64,000 bases of DNA from Pseudomonas umsongensis (lineage in GTDB: Bacteria > Pseudomonadota > Gammaproteobacteria > Pseudomonadales > Pseudomonadaceae), in assembly GCF_002236105.1 (NCBI RefSeq), contig NZ_NIWU01000003.1, positions 374,501 to 438,500 on the forward strand. The letters are read 5' to 3'. Shown here piece after piece: positions 17,077 to 25,976 of this stretch. Numbering within the stretch: position 1 is the first letter of the stretch; each line of letters opens with the position of its first letter. A program made the position numbers and the translations under genes. Under the pieces are notes generated by a model that made no database searches, had not been told where the DNA came from, and worked only from the letters and a program-made list of their open reading frames with translations.

Positions 17077-19356
17077 ATGCTCAATACGCTGCGCAAGATC
17101 GTCCAGGAAGTTAACTCCGCCAAGGATCTCAAGGCGGCGTTGGGGATTATTGTGTTGCGCGTCAAAGAGGCCATGGGCAGCCAGGTCTGCTCGGTCTACC
17201 TGCTTGATCCCGAGACCAACCGCTTTGTGTTGATGGCTACCGAGGGCTTGAACAAGCGCTCGATTGGCAAGGTCAGCATGGCGCCCAATGAAGGTCTGGT
17301 GGGTTTGGTCGGCACGCGTGAAGAACCCCTGAACCTCGAAAACGCCGCGGATCACCCGCGCTACCGCTACTTCGCCGAAACTGGTGAAGAGCGCTACGCT
17401 TCGTTCCTCGGGGCGCCAATCATCCACCACCGCCGTGTCGTCGGTGTGTTGGTTATCCAGCAAAAAGAGCGCCGCCAGTTCGATGAAGGCGAAGAAGCCT
17501 TCCTCGTGACCATGAGCGCGCAGCTCGCCGGGGTTATCGCCCACGCCGAGGCCACCGGTTCGATCCGTGGCCTGGGCCGGCAGGGCAAGGGTATCCAGGA
17601 AGCCAAGTTCATCGGCGTGCCGGGCTCGCCCGGCGCGGCGGTCGGTACGGCGGTGGTCATGCTGCCGCCGGCCGACCTGGACGTGGTGCCCGACAAGACC
17701 ATCACCGACATCGAAGCGGAACTGGGTCTGTTCAAGACCGCCATCGAAGGTGTGCGCGCTGACATGCGTGCGTTGTCCGCCAAGCTCGCCACGCAATTGC
17801 GCCCGGAAGAGCGCGCGTTGTTCGACGTCTACCTGATGATGCTCGACGATGCGGCGCTTGGCAGCGAAGTGACCACCGTGATCAAGACCGGGCAGTGGGC
17901 CCAGGGCGCGTTGCGCCAAGTGGTCACCGATCACGTCAACCGCTTCGAATTGATGGACGACGCTTACTTGCGTGAGCGTGCGTCGGACGTCAAGGACCTC
18001 GGTCGTCGTCTGCTCGCTTATTTGCAGGAAGAGCGCCAGCAAACCCTGGTCTATCCCGACAACACCATCCTGGTCAGCGAGGAACTGACGCCGGCCATGC
18101 TCGGCGAGGTTCCGGAAAACAAGCTGGTGGGCCTGGTTTCGGTGCTTGGCTCCGGTAACTCCCACGTTGCGATCCTTGCCCGGGCCATGGGCATTCCAAC
18201 GGTGATGGGCCTGGTGGACCTGCCGTATTCCAAGGTCGACGGCATAGGCATGATCGTCGACGGTCACCGCGGCGAGGTCTACACCAACCCCAGCGACGTG
18301 CTGCGCAAGCAGTTCGCCGAGGTGGTCGAAGAAGAAAAGCAACTGGCCCTCGGGCTGGATGCGCTGCGCGATCTGCCGTGCATCACGGTCGATGGCCACC
18401 GCATGCCGCTCTGGGTCAACACCGGCCTGTTGGCGGATGTGGCGCGCGCGCAAAAGCGCGGGGCCGAAGGCGTAGGTCTGTACCGCACCGAAGTGCCGTT
18501 CATGATCAACCAGCGCTTCCCGAGTGAAAAGGAACAGCTGGCGATCTACCGCGAACAGCTGGCCGCTTTTCACCCACAGCCAGTGACCATGCGTACCTTG
18601 GACATCGGCGGCGACAAGTCGCTGTCGTACTTCCCGATCAAGGAAGACAACCCGTTCCTCGGCTGGCGCGGCATTCGTGTCACCCTCGACCACCCGGAAA
18701 TCTTCCTGGTGCAGACCCGCGCCATGCTCAAGGCCAGTGAAGGCTTGAACAACCTGCGGATTCTGCTGCCGATGATCTCCGGTACCCATGAGCTGGAAGA
18801 AGCCCTGCACCTGATCCACCGGGCCTGGGGCGAGGTTCGCGACGAAGGTTGCGACGTGCCGATGCCACCGATTGGCGTGATGATCGAGATTCCGGCAGCG
18901 GTGTACCAGACCAAGGAGCTGGCGCGGCAGGTGGACTTCCTGTCGGTTGGTTCCAACGACCTGACCCAGTATCTGTTGGCCGTGGACCGTAACAACCCGC
19001 GAGTAGCCGACCTATACGACTACCTGCACCCGGCGGTGCTGCAAGCCCTGCAAACCGTAGTGCGTGACGCCCATGCCGAAGGCAAGCCAGTGAGTATCTG
19101 CGGCGAGATGGCCGGTGACCCGGCGGCGGCGGTGCTATTGATGGCGATGGGTTTCGACAGCTTGTCGATGAACGCCACCAACTTGCCGAAGGTGAAGTGG
19201 ATGCTGCGCCAGATCAACTTGAGCAAGGCCAAGCAGCTGCTCGCCGAACTGATGACCATCGACAACCCGCAAGTTATCCACAGCTCGCTGCAATTGGCGC
19301 TGAAGAACCTGGGGTTGGCACGGATGATCAATCCGGCGGCGATCAAGCCTCTCTGA
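17077..19356 (+). CDS. ptsP: Phosphoenolpyruvate-protein phosphotransferase PtsP (enzyme I-Ntr)
   Basis: A 759-residue first component of the nitrogen-related PTS, which passes phosphate from PEP to NPr (PtsO) and on to PtsN. Seen in order: N-terminal GAF domain (about residues 15-155, the sensor that in studied bacteria responds to glutamine and 2-oxoglutarate), the PEP-utiliser N-domain, the phosphohistidine domain with His363 in GSGNSHVAILARAMG, and a TIM-barrel with GADKSLSYF-like and GVGLYRTEVPFM segments and the active cysteine C675 in VSICGEMAGD. It is in an operon with rppH. A REP hairpin follows the stop codon. Confidence 0.96.
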   Translation: MLNTLRKIVQEVNSAKDLKAALGIIVLRVKEAMGSQVCSVYLLDPETNRFVLMATEGLNKRSIGKVSMAPNEGLVGLVGTREEPLNLENAADHPRYRYFAETGEERYASFLGAPIIHHRRVVGVLVIQQKERRQFDEGEEAFLVTMSAQLAGVIAHAEATGSIRGLGRQGKGIQEAKFIGVPGSPGAAVGTAVVMLPPADLDVVPDKTITDIEAELGLFKTAIEGVRADMRALSAKLATQLRPEERALFDVYLMMLDDAALGSEVTTVIKTGQWAQGALRQVVTDHVNRFELMDDAYLRERASDVKDLGRRLLAYLQEERQQTLVYPDNTILVSEELTPAMLGEVPENKLVGLVSVLGSGNSHVAILARAMGIPTVMGLVDLPYSKVDGIGMIVDGHRGEVYTNPSDVLRKQFAEVVEEEKQLALGLDALRDLPCITVDGHRMPLWVNTGLLADVARAQKRGAEGVGLYRTEVPFMINQRFPSEKEQLAIYREQLAAFHPQPVTMRTLDIGGDKSLSYFPIKEDNPFLGWRGIRVTLDHPEIFLVQTRAMLKASEGLNNLRILLPMISGTHELEEALHLIHRAWGEVRDEGCDVPMPPIGVMIEIPAAVYQTKELARQVDFLSVGSNDLTQYLLAVDRNNPRVADLYDYLHPAVLQALQTVVRDAHAEGKPVSICGEMAGDPAAAVLLMAMGFDSLSMNATNLPKVKWMLRQINLSKAKQLLAELMTIDNPQVIHSSLQLALKNLGLARMINPAAIKPL

Positions 19357-19360
19357 ATTT

Positions 19361-19445
19361 GCGACACCCCCTTCGCGAGCAAGCCCGCTCCCACATTTAA
19401 CCGTATTTCAAATGTGGGAGCGGGCTTGCTCGCGAAGAGGGTCGC
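19361..19445. repeat. REP pair (class GTGGGAGCGGGCTTGCTCGCGA) between convergent genes
   Basis: Near-perfect inverted arms (19361-19398 and 19411-19445) with outer GCGACA/GTCGC flanks and only about a dozen bases between. Likely a long hairpin at the 3' ends of ptsP and the NRDE gene. Confidence 0.93.
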
Positions 19446-19460
19446 ACGAATAACGCAACA

Positions 19461-20207
19461 CTAAAGCCGAATATCCACTTCCCCAAGATGCCCGCCAAAC
19501 GGCCCAAAACTCCGTTCGACCAAATGCCGCGAGCCATCCGCCCGCACAATCAACGCCGTACTCGCCCGCGTCCCATAACTCTGGCTGGCAATAAACACAC
19601 TCGACAGCAGCGTCTCGGTGGCCAACCCCACTCCGGTGTCTGGCAGGTCTGCAAACGGCGCTTGCTGTGAATCGCTGAGCAAGGCCAGCAAAGACTGCGG
19701 TTGCGGATCATCCAGTACCTCGCCCAGTGCTGCCTTGGCCCTGAGCAGTTTCGGCCACGGCGTATCCAGCCCGGCGTTCGACAGGCCGTAGATCCCCGGC
19801 GGTAGCATCACCGCTTCCGATTCCCGCGCATTGAAATGCCACAACTCATTAGCGTTGCCGATCAGTAAGTTAAATCCGCCATATTCAGGCGAACGGGCGA
19901 CAACGTCGGCTAAATAGTCATCAATTGGCACATCTTTGGTGAGGAATCCCGCCACTAACTCACCGCGAGACCGGCGCCCTGGCGGTCGATGCGGATCGCG
20001 GATGTTGGTCAGCGCCGCAAAGCGCCCGTTGGCGCCGAGACCGAGCCAGGTTCCTCCCGCCTCCAGGTCTCGCCCGGCGTGCACCTGGGGGGCCTCGGGC
20101 CATTGCGCCAGTGGCAGGCTGGGGCGGGCATAAAATTCGTCGCGGTTAGCCGCCACGATCAGCGGTTGGGCGTGGCCCGGTCGCCAAGCAAAAACAATCA
20201 GGCACAT
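19461..20207 (-). CDS. NRDE family protein (TANGO2-like)
   Basis: A 248-residue protein. It begins MCLIVFAWRPG and carries the name-giving sequence AANRDEFYARP at about residue 22, then GGTWLGLGANGRFAALTNIR and GFNLLIG. Cys2 at the N-terminus resembles an Ntn-hydrolase-type nucleophile, as proposed for the family, though activity is unproven; eukaryotic TANGO2 has been linked to haem and lipid handling. The start is ATG 20207 behind AAGGATCAC; ten extra upstream residues (to 20237) are possible but unlikely. It is divergent from the TauE-type gene. Confidence 0.88.
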   Translation of the reverse strand: MCLIVFAWRPGHAQPLIVAANRDEFYARPSLPLAQWPEAPQVHAGRDLEAGGTWLGLGANGRFAALTNIRDPHRPPGRRSRGELVAGFLTKDVPIDDYLADVVARSPEYGGFNLLIGNANELWHFNARESEAVMLPPGIYGLSNAGLDTPWPKLLRAKAALGEVLDDPQPQSLLALLSDSQQAPFADLPDTGVGLATETLLSSVFIASQSYGTRASTALIVRADGSRHLVERSFGPFGGHLGEVDIRL

Positions 20208-20339
20208 AAGGTGATCCTTGTGTGTTTTTTCCCCCACTCTACGCAGTCATCGTGCGGGTATCCATCGCCATCCAGTGGAGCCCGAGGCCATGCATCCGTT
20301 ACCATGCCGCTCCGATTTTGGGGTTGGGAGGGGAAAAGC

Positions 20340-21122
20340 ATGGAATTTCTGCTCTATCTGGCGCTCGGCGCCTGTGCCGGAGTGCTGGCCGGGCTGTTCG
20401 GCGTGGGGGGCGGAATCATCATTGTCCCGGTGCTGGTATTCAGCTTCAAGGCGCAGGGGTTTGATCCGTCGATCCTCACGCACCTGGCCGTAGGCACCTC
20501 GCTGGCGACGATTATCTTTACCTCGGTCAACGCCATTCGGGAGCACCATCGCCGTGGAGCGGTACGCTGGCCAATTTTTGCGTGGATGACCCTGGGCATT
20601 CTGATCGGTGCGGGTTTTGGCGCGCTGACTGCCGAAGCGATCTCCGGGCCCAACCTGCAAAAGATCATCGGCGTGTTTGCCTTGGTCATTGCTGCGCAGC
20701 TGGCGTTGGAACTCAAGCCCAAGGCCAGTCGAACGGTGCCGGGTAAACTCGGTCTGACCGTAGCCGGCAGCGTAATTGGCTGGGCTTCTGCGATTTTCGG
20801 GATTGGTGGCGGGTCACTGACCGTGCCGTTCCTGACCTGGCGCAGCGTGCCGATGCAGCAAGCGGTCGCCACGTCCTCTGCCTGCGGCCTGCCGATTGCG
20901 CTGTCCAGTGCATTATTTTTCATGATTCTGGGCTGGCACGATCCGTTGCTTCCGGCCCATAGTCTCGGTTTCATTTATTTGCCGGCGCTGTTGGGCATTG
21001 CCCTGACCAGCATGGTCTTCGCCCGCTTCGGCGCGCGACTGGCGCACAATCTGTCGCCAAGGTTGCTGAAAAGACTGTTTGCCGCTTTGCTGTTTGGCGT
21101 TGGCCTGAAGTTTCTAGTCTGA
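20340..21122 (+). CDS. Sulfite exporter TauE/SafE family membrane protein
   Basis: A 260-residue protein with about eight membrane segments and the duplicated TauE/SafE half-motifs: GVLAGLFGVGGGIIIVPVL in the N-half and GWASAIFGIGGGSLTVPFL in the C-half. The family moves small anions such as sulfite or sulfoacetate; the substrate here is not known. The start at 20340 follows GGGAGGGGAAAAG; a long open frame upstream (from 19989) lies over the divergent NRDE gene and is discarded. lgt follows about 90 bp downstream. Confidence 0.9.
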   Translation: MEFLLYLALGACAGVLAGLFGVGGGIIIVPVLVFSFKAQGFDPSILTHLAVGTSLATIIFTSVNAIREHHRRGAVRWPIFAWMTLGILIGAGFGALTAEAISGPNLQKIIGVFALVIAAQLALELKPKASRTVPGKLGLTVAGSVIGWASAIFGIGGGSLTVPFLTWRSVPMQQAVATSSACGLPIALSSALFFMILGWHDPLLPAHSLGFIYLPALLGIALTSMVFARFGARLAHNLSPRLLKRLFAALLFGVGLKFLV

Positions 21123-21212
21123 AGCATCTGCTCTGACGCACGACACAATCCTGGCTTAATCCTGAGGTGACAGCGTCGCCCGGGAATTGATTTGAACTCA
21201 TGAGGAGTCGCA

Positions 21213-22019
21213 ATGCTGCCTTACCCGCAGATCGACCCGGTGGCCTTGGCCATCGGTCCGCTGAAAATCCACTGGTACGGGTTGATGTACCTGATCGGCA
21301 TCGGCGGCGCCTGGCTGCTGGCGTCGCGCCGGCTGAACCGTTTCGACCCGACCTGGACCAAGGAGAAGCTCTCCGACATGGTGTTCTGGATGTCGATGGG
21401 GGTGATTGTCGGTGGTCGCCTGGGTTATGTGCTGTTCTACGATTTGAGTGCTTATATCGCCAACCCGCTGTTGATCTTTGAAGTGTGGAAGGGCGGGATG
21501 TCGTTCCACGGCGGGTTCATCGGCGTGATGTTGGCAGCCTTGTGGTTCGGTAAAAAGAACAACAAGTCGTTTTTCCAGCTGATGGACTTCGTCGCGCCGA
21601 TGGTGCCGATCGGCCTGGGCGCCGGGCGGATCGGCAACTTCATCAATGCCGAGCTGTGGGGCAAGGCTACCGATGTGCCGTGGGCGATGGTCTTCCCGAC
21701 TGATCCGGCACAATTGGCACGTCACCCGTCGCAGCTGTATCAGTTTGCGCTCGAAGGCGTCGCGCTGTTCCTGATCCTGTGGCTGTTTTCGCGCAAACCG
21801 CGGCCGACCATGGCGGTATCGGGGATGTTCGCGCTGTTCTATGGCATCTTCCGTTTCATCGTCGAGTTCGTCCGCGTACCGGATGCGCAACTGGGCTATC
21901 TGGCCTGGAACTGGCTAACCATGGGCCAGGTGCTCTGCGTGCCGATGATCGTCGGCGGGCTGTTCCTGATCTGGCTGGCATATCACCGCGCCCCGGCGAC
22001 TCCAGCGGCAGCCGTATAA
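21213..22019 (+). CDS. lgt: Prolipoprotein diacylglyceryl transferase
   Basis: A 268-residue inner-membrane enzyme that transfers diacylglycerol from phosphatidylglycerol to the lipobox cysteine of prolipoproteins. Seen: seven membrane segments; the conserved MSFHGGFIG (catalytic His); the signature [15 protein letters not shown]; and [16 protein letters not shown] with the essential C-terminal arginine. The start at 21213 has GAGGAG just upstream. thyA follows after 48 bp, the same lgt-thyA order as in E. coli. Confidence 0.97.
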   Translation: MLPYPQIDPVALAIGPLKIHWYGLMYLIGIGGAWLLASRRLNRFDPTWTKEKLSDMVFWMSMGVIVGGRLGYVLFYDLSAYIANPLLIFEVWKGGMSFHGGFIGVMLAALWFGKKNNKSFFQLMDFVAPMVPIGLGAGRIGNFINAELWGKATDVPWAMVFPTDPAQLARHPSQLYQFALEGVALFLILWLFSRKPRPTMAVSGMFALFYGIFRFIVEFVRVPDAQLGYLAWNWLTMGQVLCVPMIVGGLFLIWLAYHRAPATPAAAV

Positions 22020-22024
22020 AATTC

Positions 22025-22050
22025 GAACCCCGCAGCGATGCTGCGGGTTC
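22025..22050 (+). other. Hairpin between lgt and thyA
   Basis: An 11-bp stem (GAACCC-GCAGC paired with GCTGCGGGTTC, one bulged C) with a 3-base loop sits between the two genes. It has no T tract, so it is more likely an mRNA-processing or stability element than a terminator. Confidence 0.6.
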
Positions 22051-22067
22051 AAGGACACAGGTAATTC

Positions 22068-23039
22068 ATGAAGCAATATCTCGAACTGGTCGCCCACGTC
22101 ATCAAGAACGGCACCAAACAGGCCAATCGCACCGGCGTGAACACCATCAGCTTCCCGGGCGCCATGCTGCGTTACGACCTGCAGGAAGGTTTCCCGGCGA
22201 TCACCACACGCAAGATGGCCTTCAAATCGGCCATTGGCGAGATGTGCGGTTTTCTGCGTGGCGTGAACAATGCCGCGCAATTCCGTGCGTTGGGCTGCAA
22301 GGTCTGGGACCAGAACGCCAATGAAAACGCCCAGTGGCTCGCCAACCCGTTCCGCCAGGGTGAAGACGACCTCGGCGAGATCTACGGCGTGCAATGGCGT
22401 AAATGGCCGGCGTACAAGCAGATCCCGGTCAGCAATCCGGCCGCCATCGAGCAAACCCTGAAGCAGGGTTATCGCCAGATTGCCGAAGGTGAAGAGGATG
22501 GCCAGGCCTACGTGGTGTTGTACAAGGCCATCGATCAGGTTCGCCAGTGCGTCGACACCATCATCAAGGATCCGGGCAGCCGCCGTATCCTGTTTCACGG
22601 CTGGAACGTCGCACAACTCGATGAAATGGCCCTGCCGCCGTGCCATCTGCTGTACCAGTTCCACCCGAATGTCGAGACCAGGGAGATTTCCCTGACCCTC
22701 TACATCCGTTCGAACGACTTGGGCCTGGGCACGCCGTTCAACCTCACCGAGGGCGCCGCGCTGCTAAGCCTGATCGGTCGCCTGACCGGCTACACGCCGC
22801 GCTGGTTCACCTATTTCATCGGCGACGCCCACGTTTACGAAAATCACCTGGACATGCTCAACGAACAGCTCAAGCGCGAGCCGTTCCCGATGCCCAAGCT
22901 GGTGATTTCCGACCGCGTACCGGAGTTTGCCAAGACGGGTGTTTACCAGCCGGAGTGGCTGGAACTGGTGGAACCGAGTGATTTCTCGCTGGAAGGCTAT
23001 GAACACCATGCGCCGATGACCGCGCCAATGGCGGTCTGA
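22068..23039 (+). CDS. thyA: Thymidylate synthase ThyA (long form)
   Basis: A 323-residue enzyme making dTMP from dUMP with methylene-tetrahydrofolate. Seen: [23 protein letters not shown], catalytic Cys192 in [11 protein letters not shown], the dUMP-binding loop [13 protein letters not shown], and the folate-side ending [13 protein letters not shown]. It is about 60 residues longer than the 264-residue E. coli enzyme, mainly through an insert around residues 85-165 ([11 protein letters not shown] to [16 protein letters not shown]). The RSCD motif of E. coli is RSND here. folA, which regenerates the folate it oxidises, is at 35106. Confidence 0.96.
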   Translation: MKQYLELVAHVIKNGTKQANRTGVNTISFPGAMLRYDLQEGFPAITTRKMAFKSAIGEMCGFLRGVNNAAQFRALGCKVWDQNANENAQWLANPFRQGEDDLGEIYGVQWRKWPAYKQIPVSNPAAIEQTLKQGYRQIAEGEEDGQAYVVLYKAIDQVRQCVDTIIKDPGSRRILFHGWNVAQLDEMALPPCHLLYQFHPNVETREISLTLYIRSNDLGLGTPFNLTEGAALLSLIGRLTGYTPRWFTYFIGDAHVYENHLDMLNEQLKREPFPMPKLVISDRVPEFAKTGVYQPEWLELVEPSDFSLEGYEHHAPMTAPMAV

Positions 23040-23051
23040 AGCCTGCCGTCA

Positions 23052-23156
23052 GATCGTTCCCACGCTCTGCGTGGGAATGCCGCCATGGACGCTCCGCGTC
23101 CACTGTGACGCGGAGCGTCACGGGATGCATTCCCACGCGGAGCATGGGAACGATCC
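23052..23156. repeat. Long palindromic intergenic repeat (GTTCCCACGC family)
   Basis: Outer arms GATCGTTCCCACGCTCTGCG and a matching GTGGGAA/GGGAACGATC arm enclose an inner palindrome around GACGCTCCGCGTC. It is a different repeat family from the REPs and occurs again at 39290. It lies between convergent thyA and cadR. Confidence 0.9.
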
Positions 23157-23163
23157 TCTACTA

Positions 23164-23613
23164 CTAATGGCCGTGGCTACGGCCGACATGTGAATGCTCA
23201 ACCTCGGTCGCCACAACCCCGCCACTCACTTCCAGCCTCTGCAAAATCCCGCATTGATCAACATCCGGCCCTTCGCCACAGCGTTGGCGCAGGTCGAGCA
23301 GTTGTGTCTGCAACGCCAGCAAACCATCGATCCGCGCCTTGACGTGATGGATATGCTCGTCGATCAGCGCATTCACGCTTTCACATTGATCCTGCGGACT
23401 GTCGCGAAAGGCCAGTAGGCTGCGAATTTCTTCAAGGGTCATGTCGAGGGTGCGGCAGTTGCGGATGAAGGTCAGGCGTTCAGCGTGGGCCTGGGTATAG
23501 ACCCGGTAGTTGCCGTCGCTGCGGGCCGGCTCCGGCAGCAGGTTCTCGCGTTCGTAGTAGCGAATGGTTTCCACGGCGCAGTCAGTGAGTTTGGCCAGCT
23601 CTCCAATCTTCAT
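23164..23613 (-). CDS. cadR: Cd(II)/Pb(II)-responsive MerR-family regulator CadR
   Basis: A 149-residue MerR-type activator. Seen: N-terminal winged helix MKIGELAKLTDCAVETIRYYE, a long dimer helix, metal-site cysteines at C77 (PQDQC), C112 (RQRC) and C121 (VDQC), and a His-rich tail (HSHVGRSHGH) typical of Pseudomonas CadR. It binds the dyad in the shared promoter and, with cadmium, lead or zinc, twists it to start cadA transcription. The start is ATG 23613; upstream in-frame residues would overlap the promoter. It is divergent from cadA. Confidence 0.95.
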   Translation of the reverse strand: MKIGELAKLTDCAVETIRYYERENLLPEPARSDGNYRVYTQAHAERLTFIRNCRTLDMTLEEIRSLLAFRDSPQDQCESVNALIDEHIHHVKARIDGLLALQTQLLDLRQRCGEGPDVDQCGILQRLEVSGGVVATEVEHSHVGRSHGH

Positions 23614-23636
23614 CACGGCAATCTCCAAATAGGTGC

Positions 23637-23667
23637 TTGACCCTATAGTGGCTACAGGGTCTTTACT
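23637..23667 (+). promoter_or_regulatory. MerR-type cadA promoter and CadR operator
   Basis: A -35 box TTGACC (23637-23642) and a -10-like TTTACT (23662-23667) are 19 bp apart, the overlong spacing that MerR regulators act on. The spacer holds the dyad ACCCTATAG-N3-CTACAGGGT (23640-23660), with eight of nine positions matching. It lies between the cadR and cadA starts. Confidence 0.85.
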
Positions 23668-23698
23668 TGGCAACAGGCACCTTCAAGGACGCGACCCG

Positions 23699-25960
23699 AT
23701 GAGCGACTCCCTTCACACCCACAAACCCGAGGCTGATCACGATCACAGCCATAAATTTCAGCCTGCGCACAAACATGAGCATGGCGGCCCCGGGGATTCC
23801 TGCTGTTCCGCCAAAGTGGCGGCGCCGTCGCTGATCAAGTTGAACGAAACGCCGACCGCCAACTCGCGGCTTAGCAGCTTCCGCATCGAGGCCATGGATT
23901 GCCCGACCGAGCAAACGCTGATCCAGAACAAACTCGGCAAACTGGCGGGTGTGCAGCAGCTGGAATTCAACCTGATCAACCGTGTGCTCGGCGTAACCCA
24001 CGACTTGCCAGGCACTGCACCGATCATCGACGCCATCAAGTCCCTCGGCATGCAAGCCGAGCCGCTGGAGCAGGGTGTTGAAGCGCCCGCCCCGGCGCCG
24101 GTGAAAAAGCCCTGGTGGCCATTGGCGTTATCGGGTCTGGGTGCGCTGGTGGCCGAAGTGATTCACTTCACCAGTGCTGCACCGAACTGGGTGGTGGCGG
24201 TCATCGCTCTGGTCTCGATCCTCAGTGGCGGCCTCGCAACCTACAAGAAGGGCTGGATTGCCCTGAAGAACCTCAACCTGAACATCAACGCCTTGATGAG
24301 CATTGCGGTGACCGGTGCAATCCTGATCGGGCAATGGCCGGAAGCAGCGATGGTGATGTTCCTGTTTACCGTGGCCGAGCTGATCGAAGCCAAGTCGCTG
24401 GACCGGGCGCGCAATGCAATCAGCGGCCTGATGCAGATGGCGCCGGAGCAGGCCACGGTGTTGCAAGCCGATGGCCGCTGGATTGCGCAAAACGTCAAGT
24501 CCATCGAACTCGGCGCGCGGGTGCGGGTACGCCCCGGTGAGCGGATTGGCCTGGACGGTGAAGTGGTGTCGGGCAGTTCGACCATCAACCAGGCACCGAT
24601 CACGGGTGAAAGCCTGCCGGTGGAGAAAACCGTTGGCGACAAGGTATTCGCAGGCACCATCAATCAGGCCGGTTCCCTGGAATATGCCGTGACTGCTGAA
24701 GCGAACCATTCGACGCTGGCGCGGATCATTCACGCCGTCGAACAGGCTCAAGGCGCGCGGGCGCCGACCCAGCGCTTCGTTGACCGCTTCTCGAAAATAT
24801 ACACCCCGGCGGTGTTTGTCCTGGCCCTGGCGGTGGCGGTGATTCCACCGCTGTTCATGAATGCGCTTTGGTTTGACTGGATCTACCGCGCGCTGGTCCT
24901 GCTGGTTGTCGCCTGTCCTTGTGCCTTGGTGATTTCCACGCCGGTGACCATCGTCAGCGGCCTCGCGGCGGCGGCGCGCAAAGGTATTCTGGTGAAGGGC
25001 GGTGTTTATCTGGAGGGTGGCTACAAGCTCGACTATCTGGCGCTGGACAAGACCGGCACGATTACCCACGGCAAGCCGGTGCAGACTGATTATCTGGAGC
25101 TTGATCCCAAGGCCGATGCCTCGGTGCCGGCAATTGCCGCAGCACTGGCCGGTCGATCGGATCACCCGGTGTCGTTGGCCATCGCCAATGCCGCTGTGGA
25201 TAAAAAACACCCGCTGTTGATTGTGGATAACTTCGAGGCGCTGGCCGGGCGTGGAGTGCGCGGTGACATCAACGGCCAAACCTATCACTTGGGCAACCAT
25301 CGGCTGGTCGAAGACCTGAACCTGTGCTCGCCGGAGCTGGAAGAGACGCTGTTCGCGCTGGAAAAACAGGGTAAATCCGTAGTGCTACTACTCGATTCAT
25401 CCGGCCCATTGGCGCTGTTTGCCGTGGCCGACACAGTGAAGGAGTCCAGTCGCGAAGCGATCCAGCAACTACATGACCTGGGCATCAAGACCCTGATGCT
25501 GACCGGCGACAATTTCTACACCGCCGAGGCGATTGCCGCGCAGGTTGGCATCGACCAGGCACAAGGGGATCTGCTGCCCTCTGATAAATTGCAAGCCATC
25601 GAAGCACTGTATGCTCAGGGCCATAACGTTGGCATGGTCGGTGACGGCATCAACGATGCGCCCGCACTGGCGCGCGCCGAAATTGGTTTCGCCATGGCTG
25701 CCGCTGGCACAGACACGGCAATCGAAACCGCCGATGTCGCCCTGATGGACGACGATCTGCGCAAAATTCCGACTTTCATTCGTCTGTCGCGACAAACCTC
25801 GAGCATCCTCAAGCAGAACATTGCCCTGGCATTGGTCATCAAGGCGATCTTTCTTGGGGTAACCTTCGCCGGGCTCGCCACCATGTGGATGGCGGTGTTC
25901 GCTGACATGGGCGTGAGCCTGTTGGTGGTGTTCAATGGCTTGCGCCTGCTGCGCAAATAA
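23699..25960 (+). CDS. cadA: Cadmium/zinc/lead-exporting P-type ATPase CadA
   Basis: A 753-residue P1B-type ATPase. Seen in order: a His-rich N-terminal tail (residues 6-32, with HDHSH and HKHEHGG), a CC pair at DSCCSAK, one heavy-metal-associated domain whose motif reads EAMDCPTEQ (a single Cys rather than CxxC), the transmembrane metal site ACPCALVIST, the phosphorylation site DKTGTITHG, SDHPVS, and GDGINDAPALA. The CPC type exports Zn, Cd and Pb. The start at 23699 has AAGGA upstream; an earlier in-frame start lies inside the CadR operator. It is controlled by the divergent cadR. The LysR gene starts 16 bp after it. Confidence 0.95.
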   Translation: MSDSLHTHKPEADHDHSHKFQPAHKHEHGGPGDSCCSAKVAAPSLIKLNETPTANSRLSSFRIEAMDCPTEQTLIQNKLGKLAGVQQLEFNLINRVLGVTHDLPGTAPIIDAIKSLGMQAEPLEQGVEAPAPAPVKKPWWPLALSGLGALVAEVIHFTSAAPNWVVAVIALVSILSGGLATYKKGWIALKNLNLNINALMSIAVTGAILIGQWPEAAMVMFLFTVAELIEAKSLDRARNAISGLMQMAPEQATVLQADGRWIAQNVKSIELGARVRVRPGERIGLDGEVVSGSSTINQAPITGESLPVEKTVGDKVFAGTINQAGSLEYAVTAEANHSTLARIIHAVEQAQGARAPTQRFVDRFSKIYTPAVFVLALAVAVIPPLFMNALWFDWIYRALVLLVVACPCALVISTPVTIVSGLAAAARKGILVKGGVYLEGGYKLDYLALDKTGTITHGKPVQTDYLELDPKADASVPAIAAALAGRSDHPVSLAIANAAVDKKHPLLIVDNFEALAGRGVRGDINGQTYHLGNHRLVEDLNLCSPELEETLFALEKQGKSVVLLLDSSGPLALFAVADTVKESSREAIQQLHDLGIKTLMLTGDNFYTAEAIAAQVGIDQAQGDLLPSDKLQAIEALYAQGHNVGMVGDGINDAPALARAEIGFAMAAAGTDTAIETADVALMDDDLRKIPTFIRLSRQTSSILKQNIALALVIKAIFLGVTFAGLATMWMAVFADMGVSLLVVFNGLRLLRK

Positions 25961-25976
25961 ACGATGAGGGACAGTT

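Noticed and set aside
17017-18819. Open minus-strand frame of 600 codons opposite ptsP
   Set aside because: A shadow of GC-rich codon bias; the plus strand encodes a complete PtsP and the antisense product resembles no protein.
19989-21122. Longer version of the TauE-type gene starting at 19989
   Set aside because: The extra 117 codons overlap the NRDE gene in antisense; the start at 20340 has a strong ribosome site and begins with a membrane segment.
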